Assembly (NCBI RefSeq): GCF_900104725.1
Contig: NZ_LT629758.1
Span: 9,448,001 to 9,512,000, forward strand
Source: Actinoplanes derwentensis
GTDB taxonomy: Bacteria; Actinomycetota; Actinomycetes; Mycobacteriales; Micromonosporaceae
DNA length: 64,000 nt
Direction: 5' to 3'
Position 1 is the stretch's first letter, and each line of letters begins with the position of its first letter. The translations under genes were made by a program, and so were the position numbers. The notes beneath the pieces were generated by a model. That model was not told the origin of the DNA and searched no databases. It worked only from the letters and a program-made list of their open reading frames with translations. This document shows positions 15,875 through 24,096 of this stretch, one piece after another.

Positions 15875-16324
15875 TCAGCGTGAAGTCGATCTTTTCCGGG
15901 CGGTCAGCGCGCTGTACGCGACGAGCACGATCCATGCGATCACCGCGAGCAGGCCGATGAGCGTGACCACGGTGGTGATCAGGAAGGTGCTGCCACCGCC
16001 ATCGGGGGTGAAGACGCCCTTGCGTGCGCCGGTGTCGACGGCGGCGATGCTCCGGCCGACGGTGAGATCGGCGGGCGCGTCGTAGAGGAGCACGTCCGGG
16101 CGGCTGCCGGAACCGTCCGCGGCCTGCCAGGGCCCATGGAAGTTGCAGGTGCGGCGGCTGCACTCCTGCCGGTCGGCGGTGAACACCCCGGCGACGCCGC
16201 CACCACTCTTCGCCTGCCAGGACGCGACGGCATCGACGCCGCCGAGTGCGAGAGCGGCGGCGGCGACCAGCGGCAGGCCGATGAGCAGCAACAACCGGAG
16301 GGGGCGGGGCATGACCGTGAGCAT
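15875..16324 (-). CDS. Small two-span membrane protein, unknown function
   Basis: A 149-aa protein with a membrane segment near residues 8-28 (LRLLLLIGLPLVAAAALALG) and another near 115-138 (FLITTVVTLIGLLAVIAWIV), flanking an extracellular loop with two Cys in ECSRRTCNFHG. The layout resembles DUF3592-like surface proteins, but I cannot assign it. The ATG at 16322-16324 and one four codons later are both possible starts. It lies 54 bp upstream of the RTX gene on the same strand and may be cotranscribed with it. Confidence 0.55.
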   Translation of the reverse strand: MLTVMPRPLRLLLLIGLPLVAAAALALGGVDAVASWQAKSGGGVAGVFTADRQECSRRTCNFHGPWQAADGSGSRPDVLLYDAPADLTVGRSIAAVDTGARKGVFTPDGGGSTFLITTVVTLIGLLAVIAWIVLVAYSALTARKRSTSR

Positions 16325-16504
16325 GGCGCGGAGCCTACGCGTTCACTGTACCGCGAGCATCCATTTACTCATCGTTATATTTCCGTAAACCTATGTAACG
16401 GTAAGTCCGTATCGTCCTTGCAAGTTGTTGATCTAGCTTCAAAATCCTGTCACCGCCTCTACCGTCTCCTCCGCTGTCTACTGCAGAAACAACGGGGGAT
16501 TCCG

Positions 16505-17739
16505 GTGGGCGCTCATTTCCCATGTCATTCTTCTGCCGGCACTCGCTGGACGAGCTTGCTGGCCGCATCGGCTCTGGCTTTCAGTGTCACTCTCCTGGCG
16601 CCTGCCGCACCGGCGCCTGCGGCCACGGTGACGCAGGTCAGCCAGGTCGAGCCGACCGAACAGGACGCGCTCGACGAGGCGAGGTCGTCGGGCGAGCGGG
16701 CCGAGGTCGTGACGCAGCGGCAGGAGGACAGCCTGCTGTACGCGAACCCGGACGGGACGTTCACGCAGGAGTTCACCGCCGGCCCGCAGCGCGTTCGCCA
16801 GGGTGACGAGTGGGTTCCGGTCGACGCAACGCTGGAACGGCGGGCCGACGGATCGGTCGGCCCGCGCGCGGCGACCGTCGAACTCGCCTTCTCCGGCGGC
16901 GGGGAGCTCCGCTGGTGAGCCTGGCCGAGGACGGCAAGGAGGTCAGTTTCAGCTGGCCCGACCCGCTGCCTGTGCCGGTTCTCGACGCCAACACCGCCAC
17001 CTACCTGGAGGTTCTGCCCGGGGTCGACCTGCGGGCGAGCGCCACGCCGACCGGCTACTCGTACGTCCTCGTCGTCAAGAATGCCGAAGCCGCGGCGAAT
17101 CCGGAGCTGGCGGAGCTCACGCTGGACGCCGAGACCGCCGGCCTCTCGCTGCGGAAGAACGAGGGCGGTCCTCGGTGGTGCGGCCTGGCATTACGACGAC
17201 AGCGAGCTGGCCAAGTCGAAGAACAAGACCTGGAACCAGTTCCGCGGGTACGAGCGGGTCCGCACCGTGGTCGGGGACGCCTCTACCGTCCAGCTCCGCA
17301 ACGAGACCACCTACCTGCGCGGCATGGACGGCGACCGGGAGAACACAGCCGGCGGCAAGACCAGCGTCACGGTCACCGCCAGCGACGACACCGCGGTTCG
17401 TGACGACGACCGCTACCAGGGCTTCGTTCTGGAACAGCGCACCTTCAACGGGGTGAGCTGGGCCGAGGTCAGTGGCAGCGTCAACAAGCCCTGGCTCTCC
17501 GACGCCACCGCTACCGAGGGCAATGACGAGGCCCGGATCCTGGCGATCGCCGGCACCACCACCCGGACCGCGCTCGACAACGGCGTCCGCAAGACCTCGG
17601 TCGCCCACACCTACGACGGCTACGGCATGCTGGCAGCTCCAGCGATGCCGGGGACCTGGCCGTCACCGGGGACGAGACCTGCACCCGGAACACTTACGCA
17701 CGCAACACCGACAAGCATCTGCTCACGCTGGTCAAGCGG
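16505..17739 (+). pseudogene. Broken 5' part of the RHS/YD-repeat protein gene
   Basis: Three frames in turn encode pieces of one secreted RHS protein. From GTG 16505 (after GGGGGATT): a signal peptide with LLAASALAFSVTLLAPAAPA, then PDGTFTQEFTAGPQRVRQGD, up to the stop at 16918. At about 16910 one missing C in CTCCG shifts into LVSLAEDGKEVSFSWPDPLP to LRKNEGG (about 17165). The frame then changes again to AWHYDDSELAKSKNKTWNQF, continuing to YDGYGML (about 17630), before shifting into the frame of the next entry. Relative to intact relatives, sequence also seems to be missing at the second junction. The signal peptide is therefore separated from the toxin part, unless these are assembly errors. 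Confidence 0.7.
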
Positions 17740-20700
17740 GTGGAGACGGTGGCGAAGGCGTGCGACGAGACGCCGAGCTACCCGGCGGACGCAGTCTCCG
17801 ACGTACGCACGCTGTACGACAGCGGCGCCTACGGCGACACCCCCACCAAGGGCGACGTCACCGGAACCCAGAAGCTCAGCGGCTACACCAGCGGTGTCAG
17901 CCCGCAGTACACCACCGTCGCCACGTCCGAGTACGACGGCTACGGCCGGGTGTCCGCGTCGTACGACGCCAAGAGCTACAAGACCAAGACCGATTACATC
18001 CCGGCCAGCGGCGGCCCGGTGACCGGGATGAAGGTCACCGACCCGGCCGGGTTCGTCACCACCTCGACCGTCGACCCCGCCTGGGGACTGGTCACCGCCA
18101 CGGTGGACGCGAACCTTCAGCGCACCGACCAGCAGTACGACGCGCTGGGCCGGCTGATCAAAGTCTGGCTGCCCGGCCGTACGAAAGGCACGGACACCCC
18201 GAACCTGGAGTACGACTACCTGATCCGCACCGACGGGCCGGTCGTGGTCACCACTCGGGAGCTGCTGCCCAACGGTGGCCAGCAGACTAGCTATCAGCTG
18301 TACGACGGCCTGCTGCGGGCCAGGCAGTCCCAGTCCCCGACGCCGAACACCGGCAGGGTGATCACCGAGACCGTCTACGACTCGCGTGGCCTCGCCACCC
18401 GGCAGGTCGGACCGTACTACAACAGCTCCGAACCCGGCACCACGTTGGTCGACACCTCACAGTCCGCCGACGGCGTACCGCCGGAGACCGCGACCGTCTA
18501 CGACGGCGCCGGCCGGGCCACCGCGGAGATCTTCAAGGTCGCTGGCGCCGAGAAGTGGCGCACCACCGTCGGCTACCACGGCGACCACACCGACGTGACG
18601 CCGCCGAGCGGCGAGACACCCACCACCACCTACACCGACGCCCAGGGGCGCACCACGAAGCTGCTCGAATACCGCGGCAGCACCCCGACCGGCACGGCCG
18701 ATACCACCGTCTACAACTACACCAAGGCAGGCCTGCTCAACACGGTCAAGGACCAGGCCGGGCACACCTGGCAGTATGGCTACGACCCGCTCGGCCGACA
18801 GACCTCGGTCACCGACCCGGACACCGGGACCTCGTCGACCTCGTACAACGTCCTGGACCAGGTCGTGACGACCACCGACGGCCGGAACCGGACGCTCACC
18901 TACTCCTACGACGCACTCGGGCGTACGACGAGCGTGTACGAGGGCACCACCCAGCTGACCGGGTTCACCTACGACTCCGCCACCAACGGCAAGGGCCGTG
19001 CCGGCAGCGCGATCCGTTACGTCAACGGCGCCAAGTATGAGACCGCGATCGGCGCGTACGACGCAGGTGGTCGTCCGACCTCGCAGAGCGTCACCATCCC
19101 GTCGGTCGAGAACAACCTGGCCGGCACCTACACATTCACCACGAACTACAAGGTCGACGGCTCGGTCAACTATGTGAAGCTGCCGGCTGCCGGGGGCCTG
19201 ACCGCCGAGACGCTCTACACCGGCTACAACGCCAGCGGGTTCCCGTCGTTCCTACTCGGCACCTCGGACTATGTCCGGGACACCACCTACTCCAACTACG
19301 GCGAACCCCTGCAGGTCTCGCTGGGCACCTCCAGCTCAAGCAAGTACACCTGGCTGACCTACGCCTACGAGACCGGAACCCGCCGTCTGCAGAACGCCCG
19401 GGTGGACCGGGAGATCGTCGCCGACGCCGACACGAACGCCACCTACACCTACGACGCCACCGGCAACATCACCAAGATCGCCGATGCGCCGACCAACCAC
19501 ACCGCCGACGTCCAGTGCTTCCAGTACGACTACCTGCGCCGTCTCACCCAGGCCTGGACCCAGGCCGCCACCACCTGCGCGGCCACCCCGACCCAGTCGA
19601 TCCTCGGCGGGCCGGCCCCGTACTGGCAGTCCTTCAGCTATGACACTGCCGGCAACCGCACCGGCGAGATCACCCACGCCACCACCAGCACCGGCACCAC
19701 CGTCACCAAGACCTACACCCCGAACGGTGTCGGCACCCAGCCGGCCCACGCGGTCAAACAGGTTGCCATCGCCACCACCACCGGCACTTCGACGGTCAAC
19801 ACCAGCCAGACCTTCCTGTACGACAAATCCGGCAACGCCGAGACCCGTACCCTCAGCAGCACCCTGACCCAGAAGATCGCCTGGGACGCGGAACGGCACG
19901 TCACCAGCATCACCCAGGGCGCTAACGTCACGTCGTTCGTCTACGACGCGAGCGGGCAGCGCCTCATCCGCCGGGACCCGGCCACCAAATCGGTGACCCT
20001 CTACCTCGGCGCGATGGAACTGAAGCTGAACACCACCAACGCCACGCCGGCCAGCCAGACCGTCACGGCGACCCGCTACTACAGTCACAACGGCCAGACC
20101 ATCGCCATGCGCACCACCACCGGTGTCACCTGGCTGGCCGGCGGGCAGAACGGCACGGCCGAACTCGCCGTCAACGCCTCCACCTCGGCCCTTACCCAGC
20201 GGCGCACCCTGCCGTTCGGCGAACAGCGCGGCACCAAGCCGACCTGGCCCGGCGAACAGGGCTTCGTCGGCGGCACGATGGACGCCACCACCGGCCTGAC
20301 CCATCTCGGCGCCCGCGAGTACGACCAGGCCTCCGGCCGCTTTCTCTCCGTCGATCCGGTCATCGATTTCGGCGACCCGCAGCAGTTGCACGGGTACGCG
20401 TACGGCAGGAACAACCCGCTCGCCTTCCCCGACCCCACCGGCCTGCACTGGGGCTGGAGCGACTGGGGCCATGCCGCCCTGGACGTGGTCGGCCTGGTCC
20501 CGGTCCTCGGCGAATGGGCCGACGCGGTCAACGGCGTCTGGTATGCCGCCGAGGGCGACTGGGTCAACGCCGGCCTCTCCTTCGCCTCGGTGATCCCGGT
20601 CGCCGGTTACGCGGCAAGCGCCGTCAAGGGTGCCAAGTACGTAGACGAAGCGGTCGACGTAGCGAGAGCGACGGACAAGGCATTGGAAGGCGCCGATGCG

Positions 20701-21654
20701 GCCGTCGATGCCACCAAAGCCGCTGACAATTTGACCCCACCGGCCGCTCCGAAAACCAATCCCGCGCCGAAACCGGACCCACCTGCCGCCGCCAAGAGCC
20801 CTGACGGAGGCACCAGCGCCAAACCGAAGGATGGCGCTGATGCCGGCGGCGGCTCGAAGGCCGACAGCGGTGGATCGTGTAAACACAGTTTTGCTCCGGC
20901 GACTCTGGTCCTGATGGCTGACGGCAGCGCCAAAGCCATCGACGAGGTCCAGCCCGGTGACGAGGTTATGGCCACCGACCCCGACAGCGGGGAGACCGTC
21001 GTCCGAACCGTCGAGGCCACCCATGTCAACCTCGACCATGAACTGACCGACCTCACCGTCAGCGTCGGCGACCAGACCGTCGTCCTGCACACCACGCAGA
21101 ACCACCCCTTCTACAGCGAAACCCGTAAGCAGTGGGTTGACGCTGCGGACCTGCGCTCAGCAGAAGAGTTCCGGACCACCGACGGAACCGAGGTGAAAGT
21201 CGGATTCGTTCGCAACTATGTCGACGGTAAGGTCATGCACGACCTGACCGTCAACGATTTGCACACGTACTATGTGGTCACCCGTGATACCTCCATCCTG
21301 GTTCATAACTGCCCGACCGCCGATGGGGGATCGGCTGGAGCGCAGACCCCCAAAGAGCCGACGATCCGCATGCGGCACTACACGAATTCAAAGGGGGCCG
21401 CTGGGATCGTGTCGAGCAAAATGATTAAAGCGAGCGATCAGAACAAGGTTTTCATGGTCCCGGCCAAGGGGAAGCCGATGAGTCCCAGTGATGCCGAAAG
21501 CACCCTCGGGATCCGGCCTGGCAGGGGAAGGAAGGTGCTCGAATTCGATATCCCGGCGAGCAGGGTGAAGAGTCGGCATAATTCCAGGATGAATATCACC
21601 GAGTGGGTCGTAGACGGTGACGTGGCAGTTGAAAATATTAGGGTAGTCCGATGA
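17740..21654 (+). CDS. RHS/YD-repeat polymorphic toxin with HINT and ADP-ribosyltransferase-like C-terminus (5' truncated)
   Basis: The 1304-codon frame, open from about 17632, encodes the main part of an RHS toxin. Residues 1 to about 820 are YD repeats (YDALGRLIKVW, YDALGRTTSVY, YDASGQRLI and many more) that build the RHS shell. Residues about 823-905 are the RHS-associated core (AREYDQASGRFLSVDPV, NPLAFPDPTGLH). A hydrophobic pretoxin segment and a Pro/Lys-rich linker follow. Residues 1047-1191 are a HINT autoprotease (CKHSFAPATLV, TTQNHPFY, TSILVHNC). The 113-residue tip with RMRHYTNSKGAAGIVSSKMI and GRGRKVLEFDIPASR resembles the HYD1 type of ADP-ribosyltransferase toxins. The annotated GTG at 17740 is only an internal codon; the natural start is upstream, in the broken region. 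The next gene overlaps it by ATGA. Confidence 0.85.
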   Translation: METVAKACDETPSYPADAVSDVRTLYDSGAYGDTPTKGDVTGTQKLSGYTSGVSPQYTTVATSEYDGYGRVSASYDAKSYKTKTDYIPASGGPVTGMKVTDPAGFVTTSTVDPAWGLVTATVDANLQRTDQQYDALGRLIKVWLPGRTKGTDTPNLEYDYLIRTDGPVVVTTRELLPNGGQQTSYQLYDGLLRARQSQSPTPNTGRVITETVYDSRGLATRQVGPYYNSSEPGTTLVDTSQSADGVPPETATVYDGAGRATAEIFKVAGAEKWRTTVGYHGDHTDVTPPSGETPTTTYTDAQGRTTKLLEYRGSTPTGTADTTVYNYTKAGLLNTVKDQAGHTWQYGYDPLGRQTSVTDPDTGTSSTSYNVLDQVVTTTDGRNRTLTYSYDALGRTTSVYEGTTQLTGFTYDSATNGKGRAGSAIRYVNGAKYETAIGAYDAGGRPTSQSVTIPSVENNLAGTYTFTTNYKVDGSVNYVKLPAAGGLTAETLYTGYNASGFPSFLLGTSDYVRDTTYSNYGEPLQVSLGTSSSSKYTWLTYAYETGTRRLQNARVDREIVADADTNATYTYDATGNITKIADAPTNHTADVQCFQYDYLRRLTQAWTQAATTCAATPTQSILGGPAPYWQSFSYDTAGNRTGEITHATTSTGTTVTKTYTPNGVGTQPAHAVKQVAIATTTGTSTVNTSQTFLYDKSGNAETRTLSSTLTQKIAWDAERHVTSITQGANVTSFVYDASGQRLIRRDPATKSVTLYLGAMELKLNTTNATPASQTVTATRYYSHNGQTIAMRTTTGVTWLAGGQNGTAELAVNASTSALTQRRTLPFGEQRGTKPTWPGEQGFVGGTMDATTGLTHLGAREYDQASGRFLSVDPVIDFGDPQQLHGYAYGRNNPLAFPDPTGLHWGWSDWGHAALDVVGLVPVLGEWADAVNGVWYAAEGDWVNAGLSFASVIPVAGYAASAVKGAKYVDEAVDVARATDKALEGADAAVDATKAADNLTPPAAPKTNPAPKPDPPAAAKSPDGGTSAKPKDGADAGGGSKADSGGSCKHSFAPATLVLMADGSAKAIDEVQPGDEVMATDPDSGETVVRTVEATHVNLDHELTDLTVSVGDQTVVLHTTQNHPFYSETRKQWVDAADLRSAEEFRTTDGTEVKVGFVRNYVDGKVMHDLTVNDLHTYYVVTRDTSILVHNCPTADGGSAGAQTPKEPTIRMRHYTNSKGAAGIVSSKMIKASDQNKVFMVPAKGKPMSPSDAESTLGIRPGRGRKVLEFDIPASRVKSRHNSRMNITEWVVDGDVAVENIRVVR

Positions 21655-21923
21655 CGGAATCTGATGACTGCACGGTTTCAATGCGCGACATGAAGCGCAT
21701 TGCGGGTGATCTTAATGAATTTGTTGTAACTTTTGATCAGATCTTCTCTCGCATGGCGTTCGGTGAGGCAGGTCCTGATCTTCTGGTGGAGTACATGCTG
21801 AACCGTGATGTTCGAGCACGCCTTGCCGAGGCGCGGAAAGTAGTTTTCGAAGTGCTTGAGCGAGAGTTGGGTGAGGAGGCCGCGGACGATATCGGCGAGA
21901 GTGGGTTCCGATACTTCGGTTGA
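21651..21923 (+). CDS. Putative immunity protein for the RHS toxin tip
   Basis: A 90-aa acidic protein whose ATG overlaps the stop codon of the RHS gene by four bases, so translation is coupled. It is predicted to be helical (MRDMKRIAGDLNEFVVTFDQ, then LVEYMLNRDVRARLAEARKV), cytoplasmic and without signal peptide. It has no family I recognise. Position directly after a polymorphic-toxin tip is the standard place for a cognate immunity gene, and the pair shares the lower GC of the toxin tip, as expected for exchangeable cassettes. Function is inferred from position only. Confidence 0.6.
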   Translation: MTESDDCTVSMRDMKRIAGDLNEFVVTFDQIFSRMAFGEAGPDLLVEYMLNRDVRARLAEARKVVFEVLERELGEEAADDIGESGFRYFG

Positions 21924-22011
21924 GCGGTATTGATCGGCCTCTGTAGCGTGAGGGGTGCCGGGGCGTGGCAAGGCCGCCCGGCACCCCTTTCGTGACGTTT
22001 CCGGGATAAAT

Positions 22012-22670
22012 ATGCGGTTCCTTACGAACCGTTTGCTGTCCGGGCTGCTGGGCGCCGGCCTGGTGCTGGCCGCCTCCGCGACGCCAGCCCGGGCCGCCGA
22101 TCCGGATGTGACCGCTCCGGTCGGGCGTTACCAGCTCGATTTCACCAAGGTCTGGGATGGGCGGAGCGCCACCCTCACCGCCTTGGAGGTCTCCGACGAC
22201 GTCTCCGCGCTGGCGGACGTCCGCCAGTTCGTCGACTGGGGCGACGGCGGTTTCACCTATCTGGACGGTGACCAGACCTCCGAGCGACACCAGTTCTACA
22301 ACCTGGGCTCCTACACCGTGACGGTCCGGTTCACCGACCAGGCCGGTAACGCGGCGGCCGGGTCGTTCGTCGGGTCGGCGACCGCCGTGGTGACGAAGAT
22401 GCCGGGGACGTCCAAGCTCGCCAAGAAAGAGGTCTACATCGGCGATCCGGTGGTCGTCACGCTGGCCGGGATCCCCAGCGGTGTCACCAAGGTGCGGGTC
22501 TGGTGGGGGCGACGGCAAGGAGACCTCGGTCAGCCGGACGGCCACGCAGGTCAAGCACTACTACACCAGTGAGACGAACTGGTACGTGCGTGTGATGCTG
22601 AGCAATGCGGCCGGCGAGGCGTACGGGCCAGGAGATCGGCCCGGTCTACACCCCGTACGACGAGGCTTTT
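22012..22670 (+). pseudogene. Secreted PKD-like domain protein, frameshifted and truncated
   Basis: From ATG 22012 there is a signal peptide (LLSGLLGAGLVLAASATPAR) and a PKD-like domain (DVTAPVGRYQLDF, FVDWGDGGFTY, YNLGSYTVTVRFTDQAGN). About 22503 an extra G in a five-G run moves the frame: the natural sequence continues VRVWWGDGKETSVSRTATQ and SETNWYVRVMLSNAAGEAYG. About 22628 a second one-base change leads to QEIGPVYTPYDE. At about 22671 similarity ends abruptly at the left border of R copy 3. The 3' end has therefore been lost at a recombination boundary. Its original role was probably a cell-surface domain. Confidence 0.65.
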
Positions 22671-22679
22671 CACTGCAAT

Positions 22680-22927
22680 GGTGGGGAGCACCGCCACGAT
22701 GAAAACGGGCTGTTCGGGGTGGGCGGTACAGCGCTGCTCCCAAAACCGGCGATCGGGCGGGGAGCGCGTGGGGTTGACATCAGCAGCACCCCACAGCGCT
22801 GAACGGTGTTCAGCGGCGTCGGACGACGGCGGCTGATCAGGGATGGTCTGTGTTTTGGCTGTTCAGTGGATCGATCGGGCTCCGTTCACACCGGAGAGGT
22901 CACTGGTTCGATCCCAGTATCGCCCAC
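22680..22927. repeat. R repeat, copy 3 (right half only, ends in tRNA 3' half)
   Basis: This matches the right 250 bp of copies 1 and 2. The minus-strand frame is kept (SDAAEHRSALWGAADVNP, RFWEQRCTAHPEQP) but loses its normal stop where it meets the PKD pseudogene. It occupies most of the gene-free stretch 22671-23421. The rest of that stretch holds att3, a terminator and nothing else I can support. Confidence 0.8.
22893..22927 (+). other. tRNA-Val 3' half, putative attachment site (att3)
   Basis: Identical over 35 bp to att1 and att2. This copy has the best anticodon arm upstream: CTCCG, loop TTCACAC, CGGAG, which reads as anticodon CAC (valine). The 5' acceptor strand is still missing, so it cannot fold as a tRNA. 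Ordinary chromosomal genes follow to the right. Confidence 0.6.
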
Positions 22928-23012
22928 TCATCCTCACCTGGGGGCGACCCCCAGACCCCGCGTCACGGGGTTGTGGTTGAAGGATAGCCTCCGATGGGCC
23001 GTTGTAACGCTG

Positions 23013-23054
23013 AACGGGTTTCGAGCTTCACTGCTCGGAGCCCGTTTTCTGTTT
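23013..23054 (+). terminator. Rho-independent-like terminator after att3
   Basis: AACGGGTTTCGAGC at 23013-23026 pairs with 23033-23046 (12 of 14 bp, 6-nt loop), followed by TTCTGTTT. It is the third att copy that is followed by a terminator-like hairpin. Confidence 0.6.
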
Positions 23055-23421
23055 CGGAAGCCGGTGCCGGGTAGCCCGTGTGATCGCGTGGTGGTCCAAG
23101 TCGAGCGATCGCCGGCCGGCTCGCGGCTGACATCAGGGTTGACTCAATGGTGTCCACAGCGTGTGGCGACTCCAGGCCGGTTCTTTCGTCCGTCGGCGCT
23201 CAGGTCGTTGACTGCGGTGCGCGGTACTGGAGGGACAGCGTCTGGCCGCTGCTGAACGACGTCCTGTACACGATCGTCGTCTGCCGGGCGGATTTTCGGC
23301 AGGCCCGTGGCAGCAGGCGCGACCATGGATGTCGGCCCCGCCCCGCCCTGAGCCGGGTGGCCGAATCAGCGCGTTGCACCACCGTCAGTGGCACCGTTCT
23401 GCCACGGCGGGTGCGAGCCGT

Positions 23422-24027
23422 TCAGCGATTGGCGTTGCGCAATGCGCGGAAGAGCTGTTCCAGGCGCTGACGATGGTGCAGGGCTATCTCGGTGGAGGTT
23501 TCGCCGGCGATGAGGCGGCGCGCGTTGTCGGTCAACACGGTGGTGTAGCCGGATACGAAGAAGGCGGCGAGCAGGGTGCTGTCGCCGTCGAAGCCCGGAT
23601 CGCGTTCGAGTTCGTCGGTCAGCAGGTGCTGCAGGTCGGCGGCCAGTTCTCGGGCTCGTGCGATGAGGGGAGTGGAGCCGGCCACGGTGCGGAAGAACGG
23701 GGTGGATTCGGCGGCGATGCCCGACAATCCGTGGTGGTCCCCGGCCAGCTGCAGCATCAAGGCCTCCAGTGAGTCCAGCACATCGGTTCCCGCGGGACGA
23801 TCGCGGACCGCCGAGCGCAGCATCTGCGTGGCGTCCTCGGCCCGGTCGAGCAGGAGGTCTTCCTTGCGCGGGAAGTGCTTGAACACGGTGACGGTGGAGA
23901 CTCCTGCCGCGCGTGCGACCTCGGCCACGGTGACGGCGTCGAACCCCTGGTCAAGGAACAGCTGGGTGGCGATCTGCGAAATTCGCGCACGTGTCTGCGG
24001 TCCCCCGCGGGCATCGGTGCGTGGCAT
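23422..24027 (-). CDS. TetR-family transcriptional regulator
   Basis: A 201-aa repressor of the TetR family. The N-terminal helix-turn-helix, about residues 12-58, includes RARISQIATQLFLDQGFDAV and VARAAGVSTVTVFKHFPRKE. The C-terminal ligand domain is all-helical. It is divergent from an MFS exporter gene, with 69 bp between the start codons that contain repeated CTTAGTG boxes. The usual logic is that it represses the exporter/esterase operon and is released by a substrate of the exporter. The ATG at 24025-24027 gives the standard short N-terminus. Confidence 0.88.
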   Translation of the reverse strand: MPRTDARGGPQTRARISQIATQLFLDQGFDAVTVAEVARAAGVSTVTVFKHFPRKEDLLLDRAEDATQMLRSAVRDRPAGTDVLDSLEALMLQLAGDHHGLSGIAAESTPFFRTVAGSTPLIARARELAADLQHLLTDELERDPGFDGDSTLLAAFFVSGYTTVLTDNARRLIAGETSTEIALHHRQRLEQLFRALRNANR

Positions 24028-24053
24028 GTGACCCCTTTCGTAGCTGCCGCCAG

Positions 24054-24094
24054 CTTAGTGGTTGTGTAACTAAACTTAGTGAGTTAACTTAGTG
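24054..24094. promoter_or_regulatory. Likely TetR operator between the TetR and MFS genes
   Basis: CTTAGTG occurs three times (24054-24060, 24075-24081, 24088-24094). The last two sit in the exact direct repeat AACTTAGTG. TAACT and AGTTA at 24067-24071 and 24082-24086 form the outer arms of a 20-bp imperfect palindrome. The region ends three bases before the MFS start, so binding would block its transcription. Confidence 0.55.
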
Positions 24095-24096
24095 GC

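Noticed and set aside
14708..15883. Val/Ala-rich plus-strand frame across the RTX gene, with repeats
   Set aside because: The periodicity comes from the RTX nonapeptides on the other strand.
22857..22927. Functional tRNA-Val gene at the third att copy
   Set aside because: The anticodon arm and T-arm are good, but the sequence at the 5' acceptor position does not pair with ATCGCCC, so the molecule cannot fold as a tRNA.
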